This document shows, in pieces, positions 43,473-52,648 of a DNA stretch of 64,000 nt. The notes under the pieces were generated by a model, which saw only the letters and a list, made by a program, of their open reading frames with translations, did no database searches and was not told the DNA's origin. Both the position numbers and the translations under genes were made by a program. Each line of letters begins with the position of its first letter. Positions within the stretch are counted from its first letter, which is position 1. This stretch comes from Pseudoxanthomonas sp. PXM03 (lineage in GTDB: Bacteria > Pseudomonadota > Gammaproteobacteria > Xanthomonadales > Xanthomonadaceae), in assembly GCF_014852005.1 (NCBI RefSeq), contig NZ_JACVAU010000005.1, positions 1-64,000 on the forward strand, written 5' to 3'.

Positions 43473-44357
43473 ATGCGCCTGGGTCTTGCCGCCAACCGAC
43501 TGCATCACCACACCGAAGACGCCGCGCTGTTCCGCTGGCTGCGCGCCAGCGAACCCGGCATCCGCGAACTGCAGCTGGGCCTGCATGCCGTGGGACGCAC
43601 GCACGACGCGATCGCCGCCGCCGGCATGCTGCGAGGCTACGAGGGACTCAAGCGCTACCCCTACGGCCGCGATGGCGGGCTGATGAAGCTGGTGGCGGAG
43701 GTCGTGGGGCTGGAAGGCGCGGAACGGAACCTGGATGGCGCGATCTACTTCATCGACCCCGTGGATCCGTCCTCGATCTTCCCCGAAGCGGTAGCGTTGA
43801 AGCGGCAGTGCGTCATCCACGGCAAACCGTTCCTCTCCACCGTGGCCTCGGCACGCGACTGGGTCGAGATGGAACGCATCCACGCCGGTTTCGCACCGGA
43901 CCGCGGGGCGGACCGTTTCCATGCACTGGAAACGCAAACGTTGGCCCTGATCGCGCACGACGCGATGAAACCGCAGATGGTCGCGTTCGCCGACGACCAT
44001 TTCGACGTGCTGTCGCGTTTCGCCCACCGCATGGCCACCGGCACCACCGGCCAGCAGCTCAACGAGCTGGCATGGAGCCGCGGCTGGCCGACGGACACGC
44101 CGTGGGTGGAACGCTTCCAGAGCGGCCCGCTCGGCGGTGACGCGCAGATCGCCGACCGCGTGCTGGAACACCGCTGCCAGCGCGTGATCTTCTTCGAGAA
44201 CCCGCACGTCGCACGCCAGCACGAGGCCGACATCCAACTGCTGGAGCGCGCCGTCACCACCGTCACCGACGAGGCGGTCTGCACCACGTCGCTGGCCGTG
44301 GCGCGACGATGGTGTGAGGCGGTAACCAAGCGCCAGGCTCTTGTAGGAGCGACGTAA
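43473..44357 (+). CDS. Two-domain methylglyoxal-synthase-like protein
   Basis: 294 residues, about twice the usual methylglyoxal synthase (about 150). The C-terminal half (about 150-290) carries the family features: ALIAHDAMKPQM (His, Asp, Lys), MATGTTGQQL (phosphate-binding Thr residues), SGPLGGDAQIA (catalytic Asp) and FFENPHVARQHEADI (His). The N-terminal half (about 1-140) repeats the fold but with altered residues: LGLAANRLHHH, GRTHDAIAA, GRDGGLMK, YFIDPVDPS. Methylglyoxal synthase converts dihydroxyacetone phosphate to methylglyoxal and phosphate. The C-terminal residues LVGAT and the stop are encoded by REP sequence. Confidence 0.8.
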   Translation: MRLGLAANRLHHHTEDAALFRWLRASEPGIRELQLGLHAVGRTHDAIAAAGMLRGYEGLKRYPYGRDGGLMKLVAEVVGLEGAERNLDGAIYFIDPVDPSSIFPEAVALKRQCVIHGKPFLSTVASARDWVEMERIHAGFAPDRGADRFHALETQTLALIAHDAMKPQMVAFADDHFDVLSRFAHRMATGTTGQQLNELAWSRGWPTDTPWVERFQSGPLGGDAQIADRVLEHRCQRVIFFENPHVARQHEADIQLLERAVTTVTDEAVCTTSLAVARRWCEAVTKRQALVGAT

Positions 44358-44460
44358 GTCGCGACCGCACGCCGTGACGTCGCACGGCGCCGCTATCGAG
44401 CGCACCGGCAGAATGGTGGTAGTTTCATTTTCATGGTCGCGACTCACGTCGCTCCTACAG
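44341..44460. repeat. REP pair 3, family B (GTAGGAGCGACGTNAGTCGCGACCG)
   Basis: TTGTAGGAGCGACGTAAGTC at 44341 and the inverted GACTCACGTCGCTCCTACAG ending at 44460. The left copy encodes the last residues and stop codon of the methylglyoxal-synthase-like protein; the right copy ends 15 nt before benE. Confidence 0.87.
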
Positions 44461-44475
44461 GGATAGCAATCGCGT

Positions 44476-45651
44476 ATGACGGCCTCTCCACGCCACCTGC
44501 TCAAAGACCTCTCCCTCTCCGCCATCGCCGCCGGTTTCGTCACCGTGCTGGTCGGCTTCGCCAGCTCTGCCGTCATCGTGTTCCAGGCGGCCCAATCGCT
44601 GGGCGCGTCGCCGGCGCAGATCAGCTCCTGGATGTGGGCGCTCGGCCTGGGCATGGGCCTGACCTGCATCGGCCTGTCGTTGCGCTACCGCATGCCGGTG
44701 GTGACCGCATGGTCCACACCGGGGGCCGCCATGCTGATCAGCAGCGCCGCCGGGCTGCCGCTGTCCGATGCCGTGGGCGCCTTCATGCTGTCGGCGTTGT
44801 TGATCTGCCTGGCGGGCTTCTCCGGCTTCTTCGAACGGATGATCAGCCGCATCCCGGTGTCGCTCGCATCCGGCATGCTGGCCGGCGTGCTGCTGCGCTT
44901 CGGCCTGGAGGCATTCGGCGCGATGAAGACGCAGCTGGGCATGGTGCTGACGATGTTCGTCGTCTATCTGCTCGCGCGTCGCCTGCTGCCCCGCTATGCG
45001 GTGATCCTGACCCTGCTGGTCGGCATTGCCTTCGCCGCCGGGCTCGGATTGCTGCGCGTGAACGGGCTTACGCTGGAACTGGCGAAGCCGATCTTCCTCG
45101 CACCCACCTTCTCCCTGGCTGCGGTTGTCGGCATCGCGCTCCCGTTGTTCATCGTGACGATGGCCTCCCAGAACGTGCCGGGCGTGGCGGTGATCCGCGC
45201 GTCGGGGTATCCGATCCCGATCTCGCCCGTCGTCGGCTGGACCGGCGTCGCCAACCTGCTGCTGGCGCCGTTCGGCGCGTTCGCGTTGAACCTGGCGGCG
45301 ATCACCGCCGCGATCTGCATGGGCCGCGAAGCGCATGAGGATGCGTCGCGGCGCTACGTGGCCGCCATCGCCGCGGGCGTGTTCTACGTCATCGTCGGCC
45401 TGTTCGGTGCCACGGTGGCGGCGCTGTTCGCCGCGTTCCCGAAGGAACTGATCCTGGCCATCGCCGGCATCGCGCTGCTGGGCACCATCGGCAACAGTCT
45501 TGCCGCCGCGCTGCGCGAGGAGTCCGATCGCGAACCCGCGCTGGTCACCTTCCTGGTGACCGCCTCCGGACTGTCGCTGGCCGGCATCGGATCCGCCTTC
45601 TGGGGGCTGGTCGCAGGCGTGGTCACGTTGCTGGTGTGGCGGCGCGCATAG
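44476..45651 (+). CDS. BenE-family benzoate/H+ symporter-like transporter
   Basis: A 391-residue membrane protein with about eleven or twelve hydrophobic segments and the BenE patterns GFASSAVIVFQAAQSLGAS (about 27-45), WSTPGAAML (about 76-84), LASGMLAGVLLRFGLEAF and TMASQNVPGVAVIRASGY. Family members import benzoate, but no benzoate catabolic genes are near, so the substrate may differ. The start MTASPRHLLK at 44476 lies close behind the REP element. Confidence 0.9.
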   Translation: MTASPRHLLKDLSLSAIAAGFVTVLVGFASSAVIVFQAAQSLGASPAQISSWMWALGLGMGLTCIGLSLRYRMPVVTAWSTPGAAMLISSAAGLPLSDAVGAFMLSALLICLAGFSGFFERMISRIPVSLASGMLAGVLLRFGLEAFGAMKTQLGMVLTMFVVYLLARRLLPRYAVILTLLVGIAFAAGLGLLRVNGLTLELAKPIFLAPTFSLAAVVGIALPLFIVTMASQNVPGVAVIRASGYPIPISPVVGWTGVANLLLAPFGAFALNLAAITAAICMGREAHEDASRRYVAAIAAGVFYVIVGLFGATVAALFAAFPKELILAIAGIALLGTIGNSLAAALREESDREPALVTFLVTASGLSLAGIGSAFWGLVAGVVTLLVWRRA

Positions 45652-45784
45652 CGGTCCGGCTGCGTTCGCACGCCACTCATGCAGGTGAAAGCGGCGTGGA
45701 GCGTTCAGTTTGAAGCCGTGGAATTCACCTCTGGGTGATGCGGGCGTGGGCAGCATCGCCGCTACACCCTTGCAGGAGAATCCC

Positions 45785-46237
45785 ATGCAGACCACCCGCC
45801 ACCGCCTGTTGACCCTGGCCACGCTCGCCGCCCTTTCCGGTGCCGCCTTTGCGCAGGCGCCGGCCCCCACCGCCGGCAAGGATGCGTTGAAGGAGCCGCA
45901 GGTGCGCGCGCTGCTGACCGAGAAGGGCTACACCAACATCGACGATCTCGATTTCGAGGACGGCCAGTGGGAAACCGATGCCACCAGCGCCAACGGTGAC
46001 CGCGTGGATGTCCGCGTGAACCCCGCCAGTGGCGACGTGGTCGCCGAGAAACTGGTATCCAACCTCAGCGAGAACGATGTGAAGGCGAAGCTGACCGCCG
46101 CCGGCTACTCCAAGATCCACGATGTGGATTTCGATGACGGCGTGTGGAAGGCCGAGGCCGAACGCGCCGACGGCAACGATGTGGAGATCCATCTGGCCGC
46201 CAACACCGGCGAGATCATCCACGTCGAAAACGACTGA
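45785..46237 (+). CDS. Secreted PepSY-domain protein with two repeats
   Basis: A 150-residue protein. Residues 1-23 are a signal peptide (cut after AFAQA). The mature part has two PepSY-like units, YTNIDDLDFEDGQWETDA and YSKIHDVDFDDGVWKAEA, about 65 residues apart, each followed by a strand ending SGDVV or TGEII. PepSY domains are thought to bind or restrain proteases or other periplasmic partners. CAGGAGAA precedes the ATG, and a strong terminator follows. Confidence 0.87.
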   Translation: MQTTRHRLLTLATLAALSGAAFAQAPAPTAGKDALKEPQVRALLTEKGYTNIDDLDFEDGQWETDATSANGDRVDVRVNPASGDVVAEKLVSNLSENDVKAKLTAAGYSKIHDVDFDDGVWKAEAERADGNDVEIHLAANTGEIIHVEND

Positions 46238-46262
46238 CCACCCGGTCTGCGTCGTCCCCTAC

Positions 46263-46295
46263 AGGAAAGCCGCCCCAGGGCGGCTTTCCTTTTTC
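46263..46295 (+). terminator. Rho-independent terminator after the PepSY gene
   Basis: AGGAAAGCCGCC (46263-46274) pairs with GGCGGCTTTCCT (46279-46290), 12 bp, followed by TTTTC. The minus-strand MFS gene ends directly beyond it, so it may serve both directions. Confidence 0.88.
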
Positions 46296-46297
46296 GT

Positions 46298-47548
46298 CTA
46301 CGGGGCGGCCGCGGGCGTTCGCGATGGCCGCGCGAAGCGCCAGCCCACCAGCCAGCCGACGGCCAGCAGCAACGCCGCCAGCAGCCACGGCGCGCCGGGC
46401 AGGTGCGCGGGCGCCTGCTTGCCAATGAACAACGCGAACGTGCCGGCGAACATCATCGGGCCGACGATGCCGGCCAGGCTCACCAGGCTCATGAGCGCGC
46501 CCTGGATGCGACCCTGCACGTCGGCACCCACTTGCTGCGTAATCAGCGCCTGCGTGGCCGGACCCGCAAGGCCCCACAACGCACTGATCGGCAATCCGAC
46601 CAGGAACATCCAGCCGACGTCCGCAATCCCGTAGATGAAGAAACCGACCACGCCACAGGCCAGGCCGAACAGCAACGTGCGGCGCTCACCGAACTTCGGC
46701 ACCACACGCCCCACCAGGCCGGCCTGCACGATCACGCTGAACACGCCCACCGCGGCCAGCACCCAACTGACCTGGCGCTCACTCCAGCGGTATTGGTACT
46801 CGGCGAAGAGCACGAACACGCTCGGATAGACGTAGTGCGCGAGGTTGGCGATCAGCACCACCGCGGCCAGCCCGAACACCTGCGGATAGCGCTTCAGCAA
46901 CACCATCGATCCGACCGGGTTGGCGTGCGCCCAGTCGAATGTCGCGGTCCGCTTTTCCTTCGGCAGCGATTCCGGCAGCACGAAATAGCCATACAGGAAG
47001 TTCAGCAGCGCCAGGCCCGCCGCGAACCAGAACGGCAAACGCAGGTCGATGGCACCCAGCTCGCCACCGATGATCGGGCCGATGATGAAACCGACGCCGA
47101 ACGCGGCGCCGATCATGCCGAAGGCCTTCGCGCGCCCTTCCGGCGGCGTGATGTCGGCGATGTACGCGTTGGCCGTGGTGAAACTGGCCGAGAACACGCC
47201 CGAGAAGATGCGCGCCACCAGCAACCACGGCAACGACTGCGCGAGCGCCATCAGGATGAAATCGATGCCCAGTCCCAGGCACGAAAGCAGGATCACCGGT
47301 CGACGGCCGAAGCGGTCGGAGAGCGTTCCCTGAATCGGCGTGCAGACGAACTGGATGGCCGCGAACAGCATGCCGAACACGCCCACCCACCATGCCGCCT
47401 GCGCGAAGTCGCCGCCGGTGAACTGCCGGACCAGGCCGGGCAGCACGGGAATGATCACGCCGAACGACAGCACGTCGATCAGCACGGTGATGAAGATGAA
47501 GATCAGCGCGGCGCGGCGGCCGGGTTGTGCGTGCGATTCGGCGTTCAC
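46298..47548 (-). CDS. TetA-like MFS efflux transporter
   Basis: 416 residues with twelve predicted helices. Motif A reads [16 protein letters not shown] after helix 2 and motif C-like [16 protein letters not shown] lies in helix 5, as in the TCR/Tet group of drug/H+ antiporters. The substrate cannot be told; housekeeping Tet-like pumps without tetracycline resistance are common. GTG at 47548 was chosen because the longer frame begins in non-conserved sequence near the REP element. No tetR-like regulator is adjacent. Confidence 0.9.
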   Translation of the reverse strand: MNAESHAQPGRRAALIFIFITVLIDVLSFGVIIPVLPGLVRQFTGGDFAQAAWWVGVFGMLFAAIQFVCTPIQGTLSDRFGRRPVILLSCLGLGIDFILMALAQSLPWLLVARIFSGVFSASFTTANAYIADITPPEGRAKAFGMIGAAFGVGFIIGPIIGGELGAIDLRLPFWFAAGLALLNFLYGYFVLPESLPKEKRTATFDWAHANPVGSMVLLKRYPQVFGLAAVVLIANLAHYVYPSVFVLFAEYQYRWSERQVSWVLAAVGVFSVIVQAGLVGRVVPKFGERRTLLFGLACGVVGFFIYGIADVGWMFLVGLPISALWGLAGPATQALITQQVGADVQGRIQGALMSLVSLAGIVGPMMFAGTFALFIGKQAPAHLPGAPWLLAALLLAVGWLVGWRFARPSRTPAAAP

Positions 47549-47608
47549 GGGACCGAGACGGGCGGAAGGGTGCGCAAGTGTAGGCCATGCCACGCTCCAT
47601 GGCCGCAC

Positions 47609-47738
47609 CTGTAGGAGCGACGTGAGTCGCGACCGCGAGCCTTGCGCGATCGAAGATCGACGGGCCGCAGGAATCGTGCCTGCCGTCAGAAGAAGTTGCC
47701 GCGGACGGTCCGCGGTCGCGACTCACGTCGCTCCTACA
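47609..47738. repeat. REP pair 4, family B
   Basis: CTGTAGGAGCGACGTGAGTC at 47609 and the inverted GACTCACGTCGCTCCTACAA ending at 47738. The right copy, read on the minus strand, supplies the TAG stop of the mutarotase gene. Confidence 0.87.
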
Positions 47739-48600
47739 ACGAGCCTGCCGAGATCACGTGGCTCAGCCGGTGGCGCTGCCCGGGCTCCAGTTCGATGGCG
47801 TCCTCGCCGGCATTCGCGGGTTCCAGGCAGACGAAGTTCCGCCAACCATCGTCGGGCAGATCGGCGATGTCGCGTGCACCGGCTTCACCCGGATTCCACA
47901 CCACCAGCGACCGGCTGCCGAACGTGTCCAGGCGGATGCGCCTGCTTGCCACCGGGTCGAGGAGATCGAAGCGGTGGCCGGTGCCGGCGTAGATGCGGTC
48001 GCTGCGGCCGGGATCGCGCGGGTCGTGCAGCGACCAGGCACCGGATTGCACGTGCGTGTCGCCGTCGTACTTGTCCGCGTAGCGCAGGCCATCGAGACCG
48101 GTGACCTGGACCCGGGTGGCGTCCGCCACGCGGAAATAGGTGTGCAGCGCCTGCGTCAATCGATACGGTGCGTCGCCGCGATGCAGGGTATCGATGCTCT
48201 GCCGCAGCTCACGGCCGACATGCACCGACATCTGGAGTTCCAGCGGCACGCCATCGCGCACCGGCAAGGCGAGCTTGAGTACCACACTGCCATCGCCTTC
48301 GCGCCGCACGTCGGTCAGCGGCCAGCGCGAGATGCGTGCATGGCCGTGCTGGGGTGCGTCATCCGGCTGCCCCTGCCGTCCGAAGTACGGCCAGCACACC
48401 GGCACCCCGCCGCGGATCGCCTTGGGCGGCATCGCGGTGATCGGCGACACCCACAGCAGATCGTCGAATCCGTCCGGCTCGAACGACACGACCTGTCCAC
48501 CGTGCAGGCTCAGGCGCGCGATGGAGAATGGCGTGTCCACCCGCAACACATCCAGGCCCTGCCAGACCTCGCGGGTAACGCCTTCGGGCAGTGCACTCAC
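47734..48600 (-). CDS. D-hexose-6-phosphate mutarotase (YeaD-like)
   Basis: A 288-residue cytoplasmic protein of the aldose-1-epimerase superfamily that interconverts anomers of glucose 6-phosphate. Typical features are GGQVVSFEP, GGVPVCWPYFGRQ, HGHARISRW (catalytic His region, about residue 85), ALHTYFRV and WNPGEAGARDIADLPDDGWRNFVCLEP. The C-terminus SAGSL and stop come from a REP copy. The start overlaps the stop of the lytic transglycosylase by 4 nt, so it is translated with it. Confidence 0.93.
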   Translation of the reverse strand: MSALPEGVTREVWQGLDVLRVDTPFSIARLSLHGGQVVSFEPDGFDDLLWVSPITAMPPKAIRGGVPVCWPYFGRQGQPDDAPQHGHARISRWPLTDVRREGDGSVVLKLALPVRDGVPLELQMSVHVGRELRQSIDTLHRGDAPYRLTQALHTYFRVADATRVQVTGLDGLRYADKYDGDTHVQSGAWSLHDPRDPGRSDRIYAGTGHRFDLLDPVASRRIRLDTFGSRSLVVWNPGEAGARDIADLPDDGWRNFVCLEPANAGEDAIELEPGQRHRLSHVISAGSL

Positions 48601-49865
48601 GGGATGACGGACTCCGGCAGCGTTACGGGCGGCCCTTCCGCCCGCAGGGCGGCGAGTATCTTCGCGCCGGCACGACCGTCTGCAGGCTGCAGACCGAGAC
48701 GTTGCTGCTCCAGGACGATGGCGCGTCGGGTCTGCGTACCGATCATGCCATCGGCCGTTCCGATCGCGTGGCCACGCGCCAGCAACAAGGTCTGCAATGC
48801 GCGTCGCTCCGGACGTCCCAGGCCGGGATCATCCGTCGGCCACGCGGCGACCAGCCCCGTTCCGCCACGCAGGCGGTCGGCCAGCAGCGCGATCGCCAGC
48901 GCGTAGCTCTCCGCCGCGTTGTAGGAATAGATCGCATCGTAGTTCTTGAACACGAGGAAGGCCGGGCCGCCGATGCCGGTCGGCACCAGCACGGCCGCGG
49001 CGCGATCGTCCGCAGGCAACGGCTGGCCATCGATGCGGGCGATGCCTTGCGTCGCCCACTCGGTCAGTGGCCTGCGGTTCGTGCGTCCGGCCTGGGCAAG
49101 GTCGAAGCCGGCGGGCAGCTTCACTTCGTAACCCCAGGGTTCGCTCGTGCGCCAGCCGGACTTCACCAGGTAGTTCGCTGTCGAGGCCAAGGCGTCGGGG
49201 ATGCTGTCGATGAGATTGCGGCGGCCGTCGGCATCGAAATCCACGGCAATGCGTTCGTAGGTGCTGGGCATGAACTGCGTATGCCCGAACGCGCCCGCCC
49301 ACGAGCCGGTCAATCCATCGGCGCGCACGTCGCCCGCTTGCAACAGCTTCAACGTGGTCAGGAATTCGCCGCGGAAGAATGCCTGGCGCCGCCCGAAGCA
49401 CGACAGCGTGGACAGCGATACCAGCAGCGGCCGCTTGCCGAATACGCGGCCGTAGTCGCTCTCCACGCCCCACACGGCGACGACGGTGGCGGCATCAACC
49501 CCGTAGGCAGTCGCCACGCGCTCGAGCAGTTCGCGGTGCGTCGCCAGCATCGTTGTTCCATCCGCCACGCGCTGCTCATCGACCAATGCCGCCAGGTAGT
49601 CCCACAGCGGCGTGGTGAACTCCGGCTGCGCATCCAGCAGATCCAGCACGCTCATGTCGGCAGCCAGCTGTTGCGCATGGGTGTCGAAGGTGGTCGTGGT
49701 GATGCCCTGCTTCTCGGCAACGCCGCGCAGGCTGGCCATGCAGGCGGTGAATGCCGGGTCGGCGGCGACCGGCGGGGTGACCGGTGGAGTGGCCGGTGGT
49801 GTCTGCGCTGCGACGGGGGCTGCGACCATCAACGCCAGCCAGAGAACGGAGACATGCGAGGTCAT
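48597..49865 (-). CDS. Lytic murein transglycosylase (MltB-like SLT_2) with peptidoglycan-binding domain
   Basis: A 422-residue periplasmic enzyme that cleaves peptidoglycan glycan strands to anhydro-muropeptides. It has a signal peptide (residues 1-20, ending VAAQ) and a Pro/Thr-rich linker. The SLT_2 domain (about 40-330) has the catalytic Glu in VWGVESDYGR (about 137) and the GHTQFMPSTY motif, and a PG_binding_1 domain lies at the C-terminus (about 355-415). There is no lipobox, unlike E. coli MltB. GGGAGG precedes ATG 49865. Confidence 0.93.
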   Translation of the reverse strand: MTSHVSVLWLALMVAAPVAAQTPPATPPVTPPVAADPAFTACMASLRGVAEKQGITTTTFDTHAQQLAADMSVLDLLDAQPEFTTPLWDYLAALVDEQRVADGTTMLATHRELLERVATAYGVDAATVVAVWGVESDYGRVFGKRPLLVSLSTLSCFGRRQAFFRGEFLTTLKLLQAGDVRADGLTGSWAGAFGHTQFMPSTYERIAVDFDADGRRNLIDSIPDALASTANYLVKSGWRTSEPWGYEVKLPAGFDLAQAGRTNRRPLTEWATQGIARIDGQPLPADDRAAAVLVPTGIGGPAFLVFKNYDAIYSYNAAESYALAIALLADRLRGGTGLVAAWPTDDPGLGRPERRALQTLLLARGHAIGTADGMIGTQTRRAIVLEQQRLGLQPADGRAGAKILAALRAEGPPVTLPESVIP

Positions 49866-49983
49866 GACGGCCTCCCTGGCCTTCGGGGGAGCGATCACTT
49901 TGCCTTGCGAAGACATCGAAGCCAAGCCGATCATTCATGATGCACATGCCCTGCATTGCCGCCGGCATGCGGCAAACGAAGCG

Positions 49984-50406
49984 TCAGCGAACGACCACGC
50001 GGTACTCGACCACTTCCACCGGCGGCACTGTTTCCCACGACCGTCGATAGACCATCCTCACCGTGGCCTCGCCCGGCTTCTCCGCGCGGAACCACCAGCG
50101 CGCGATGGATGACGCACCCGGCATCGGCGGCTGGGTATCCATCGGCGGTGGCGTGGCCGGCCCCGTGGTCTTCGCCAGCACAGGGGAACCATCGGAAGCG
50201 AATTCCCACTGGTAACCCGTACTGGCATTGGCCGTCAGGGCGATCTCCAGCACCTGGCCCACGCGCATCGTCACCGGCGCGTCGCCTTGCGGGCGGACCA
50301 GGCCGTCTTCGGGCCGCGCATCCGTGGGCGGGTCGTTGCCGATGGCCGTCCCGCTGGCGCAGGCGGACAACAGCGTGCACAGGCACAGCGTCGGCAACCC
50401 CTTCAT
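49984..50406 (-). CDS. Chagasin-type (I42) cysteine peptidase inhibitor lipoprotein
   Basis: 140 residues with a lipoprotein signal (lipobox LSAC, residues 12-15). The inhibitor fold shows the three chagasin loops in modified form: NASTGYQWEF (NPTTGY loop), ARWWFRAEKPG and YRRSWE (RPW loop). Such proteins block papain-like peptidases of predators, hosts or the cell itself. GGAGGA precedes the ATG. It is divergent from queF. Confidence 0.88.
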   Translation of the reverse strand: MKGLPTLCLCTLLSACASGTAIGNDPPTDARPEDGLVRPQGDAPVTMRVGQVLEIALTANASTGYQWEFASDGSPVLAKTTGPATPPPMDTQPPMPGASSIARWWFRAEKPGEATVRMVYRRSWETVPPVEVVEYRVVVR

Positions 50407-50463
50407 CGTCGCGTCCTCCCTGGAGACGACGCCGTTATACACCCGGTCTTTAGGCGCCGTCCG

Positions 50464-50469
50464 TAGAAT
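50464..50469 (+). promoter_or_regulatory. -10 box directly before queF
   Basis: TAGAAT ends 6 nt before the ATG; no ribosome-binding site is seen, so queF may be leaderless. Confidence 0.4.
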
Positions 50470-50475
50470 GGCCGC

Positions 50476-51291
50476 ATGAGCACCCCCCAGGATTCCTCGC
50501 TGGGTCGCGAGGTCGCGTATCCCGCGCATTACGACCCCACCCTGCTGTTCCCGATCCCGCGCCAGGCCGCGCGCGACGAGATCGGCATCGCCGCCGATGC
50601 GCTCCCCTTCGTCGGCCACGACCGCTGGCATGCGTACGAACTGAGTTGGCTGGATGCCCGGGGCAAGCCCCGTGTCGCGACGGCCACCCTGACCGTCCCG
50701 TGCACCTCGCCATGCCTGATCGAGTCGAAATCGCTCAAGCTGTACCTCAACTCCCTCAACAGCACGCGCTTCAACAGCGATGCCGCGGTGCTGGAACGCA
50801 TCGCCACGGACCTGTCGGCGCGGGCCGGCGCGGATGTGGGCGTGGTGCTCGGCCTTCCACCGATGGCGGAAGCACCCGAGGGTGAATCGATCGATGAGCT
50901 GGACGTGGAGATCGACCATTACGGCCCGCCGCGTGCCGAGTTCCTGGCCGCCGATCCGGAAGAACAGGTCGAGGAAGTGCTTTCGTCCGGACTGCTGAAG
51001 TCGAACTGCCCGGTCACCGGGCAGCCCGATTGGGCGACCGTGGTCATCTGCTATCGCGGCCCACGCATCGACCGTGTCGAGCTGCTGCGCTACCTGGTCA
51101 GCTTCCGCGATCACGCCGAATTCCACGAGCAGTGCGTCGAACGCATCTTCCACGACGTGCAGGCGCACTGCCGTCCTTCGTCGCTGTCCGTCGAAGCGCG
51201 ATACACGCGGCGCGGCGGTTTGGACATAAATCCGTGGCGGGCGACGCCCGACGTGGCTGCACCGCTCATGAAGCGCGACGTACGACAGTGA
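50476..51291 (+). CDS. queF: NADPH-dependent 7-cyano-7-deazaguanine reductase
   Basis: The enzyme reduces the nitrile preQ0 to preQ1 for queuosine synthesis of tRNA. 271 residues fits the long two-domain (YqcD/E. coli-type) form. The NADPH motif [11 protein letters not shown] is near residue 78 and the catalytic Cys in [14 protein letters not shown] near 181. The ATG was chosen because the conserved [12 protein letters not shown] follows closely. Confidence 0.97.
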   Translation: MSTPQDSSLGREVAYPAHYDPTLLFPIPRQAARDEIGIAADALPFVGHDRWHAYELSWLDARGKPRVATATLTVPCTSPCLIESKSLKLYLNSLNSTRFNSDAAVLERIATDLSARAGADVGVVLGLPPMAEAPEGESIDELDVEIDHYGPPRAEFLAADPEEQVEEVLSSGLLKSNCPVTGQPDWATVVICYRGPRIDRVELLRYLVSFRDHAEFHEQCVERIFHDVQAHCRPSSLSVEARYTRRGGLDINPWRATPDVAAPLMKRDVRQ

Positions 51292-51398
51292 AGTTACTCA
51301 CGTAACAATAGAGCTGTTTTCACACTCGCGCTATGGATTCTTAACAGGGCGCGTGCAAGTCTTGCTCATCCCACAGCCCGCCAGGAAGGGTGGTTGCA

Positions 51399-51719
51399 AT
51401 GAGCACAGAGAAGAAGGCCGACTTTTCGGACGTGAAAGAAGGTTTTGCCACCTCGGGCGAGGTGAAGCAGGCGCCCGACTTTTCAAACGTCAAGGAAGGG
51501 TTCGCGGTGTCGGGCCAGATGGAAGACGTGACGCCCGTAACCGAAACCACCTATACGGTGGAGAAGGGTGACACGTTGTCGAAGATCGCCAAGGAACATC
51601 TGGGCAGCGCCAATGCCTGGAAGCAGATCTTCGAGGCCAATCGCGACGTCATCGACGATCCCGATCGCATTTTCCCCGGTCAGGTCATCAAGCTTCCGCC
51701 CAAGCCGAGCGACGCTTGA
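51399..51719 (+). CDS. Small LysM-domain protein with duplicated DFS-VKEGFA-SG motif
   Basis: A 106-residue protein without signal peptide. The N-terminal half contains two related units, ADFSDVKEGFATSGEV and PDFSNVKEGFAVSGQM (about residues 7-41). A LysM domain follows (about 52-103: TYTVEKGDTLSKIAKEHLG, IFEANRDVI, GQVIKLP), as in BON-LysM proteins such as YgaU/Kbp but without the BON domain. ATG at 51399 was chosen with GGAAGG upstream; GTG at 51390 is the alternative. The ADFSDV sequence recurs in the small peptide encoded at 52387. It may be cytoplasmic or exported by another route. Confidence 0.85.
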   Translation: MSTEKKADFSDVKEGFATSGEVKQAPDFSNVKEGFAVSGQMEDVTPVTETTYTVEKGDTLSKIAKEHLGSANAWKQIFEANRDVIDDPDRIFPGQVIKLPPKPSDA

Positions 51720-51756
51720 CCACACGACATCTCCCTATTCAAAAGGAACCGAATCC

Positions 51757-52236
51757 ATGAAGCAGAATCGCATCGCCTACGCCCTCGCCGCCGCCATGAT
51801 CGGCACCGTCGCCTTGGTTGGCTGCAAGAAGAAGGAAGAGCCGGTCGCAGCGCCCCCGGCGGCGGTGGAGCCGGCACCGGCTCCCGCGCCGATGGAACCG
51901 GCGCCTGCGGTCGTTTCCGTGACGGGCGTGACGCTGGGTAATGCCGTCGATGCCGAGCAGAAGGTGACGACCGCCGCTACCACGTTTGCGCCCAAGGACA
52001 CCATCTATGCGTCCGTGGCGACCGATGGCGCCGCCAATGGCGCCACGCTGGCATCCAAGTGGACGTTCCAGGATGGTCAGACCGTCAGCGAAGAAACCAA
52101 GACGCTCAATACCACCGGCCCCGGCGCGGCAACGTTCAGCATCTCCAAGCCTGATGGACTGCCGGCAGGCAAGTACAAGTTCGAAGCTACGCTCAACGGC
52201 ACTTCGGCCGGCGTGACGGAGTTCGAGGTCAAGTAA
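51757..52236 (+). CDS. Lipoprotein with Pro/Ala linker and Ig-like domain
   Basis: 159 residues. The signal peptide ends in the lipobox LVGC (residues 20-23), followed by KKKEE and a Pro/Ala/Glu linker to about residue 50. The C-terminal domain (about 52-159) is rich in beta strands, with DTIYASVATDG, SKWTFQDGQ and PAGKYKFEATLNG, like small Ig-fold domains. The function is unknown. It follows the LysM gene by 38 nt with AAAGGA before the ATG and precedes a strong terminator, so it is likely in the same transcript. Confidence 0.85.
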   Translation: MKQNRIAYALAAAMIGTVALVGCKKKEEPVAAPPAAVEPAPAPAPMEPAPAVVSVTGVTLGNAVDAEQKVTTAATTFAPKDTIYASVATDGAANGATLASKWTFQDGQTVSEETKTLNTTGPGAATFSISKPDGLPAGKYKFEATLNGTSAGVTEFEVK

Positions 52237-52277
52237 CCCGCAAGGCAAGTCTCTCTCCCACGTGTGTGGGGCAAGCT

Positions 52278-52309
52278 CGGGCGTGGAGGAATCCACGCCC
52301 GCTTTTTTT
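52278..52309 (+). terminator. Rho-independent terminator after the Ig-like lipoprotein gene
   Basis: CGGGCGTGGA (52278-52287) pairs with TCCACGCCCG (52292-52301), 10 bp, followed by C and seven T. Confidence 0.92.
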
Positions 52310-52354
52310 GCAAATGTTAGTAGCCTCTTCGGAGTACGCAGGCGAAACTGCGTC

Positions 52355-52380
52355 GTCCCGCCTCGGGACATAACCAAGGA
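52355..52380 (+). promoter_or_regulatory. Leader hairpin and ribosome-binding site of the first double-glycine peptide gene
   Basis: GTCCCG (52355-52360) and CGGGAC (52364-52369) make a perfect 6-bp hairpin with a 3-nt loop, followed by AACCAAGGA before the ATG. The same hairpin and the same AACCAAGGA stand before the second peptide gene. Confidence 0.6.
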
Positions 52381-52386
52381 GTGGCA

Positions 52387-52542
52387 ATGAAAGTTCTGAA
52401 TGACATCGAATTAGCGCTGGTCTCCGGTGGGCAAGCTGATTTTTCCGATGTAACCGCCACAGTCGACTCGACGGAAGAAATCGTGCAGGAAAAGAGTTTC
52501 CTGCAGAAGGTCGCCATGCTAGCGCCGGGCATGTTCCGCTGA
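52387..52542 (+). CDS. Small peptide with double-glycine leader (first of two)
   Basis: A 51-residue peptide. MKVLNDIELALVSGG is a bacteriocin-type leader with the Gly-Gly site at residues 14-15; the remaining 36-residue core begins QADFSDVTATV, is acidic, has no Cys and ends APGMFR. In this class a C39 peptidase-ABC transporter cuts after GG and exports the core; no such transporter is in the window. A close relative lies 144 nt downstream with the same leader pattern and the shared core start ADFS-VTATV. AAGGA precedes the ATG. It could be a bacteriocin, a signalling peptide or a modified-peptide precursor. Confidence 0.75.
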   Translation: MKVLNDIELALVSGGQADFSDVTATVDSTEEIVQEKSFLQKVAMLAPGMFR

Positions 52543-52648
52543 GCGCCTCGGCACTCAAGATCTGAAAGCTTGCGCGCGACAGCCCTCGCGCTACCTGTCG
52601 TTTGAAAAGTCAGCTGCGCACACCGCTCGGCTGAGTCAACTTCGACAC

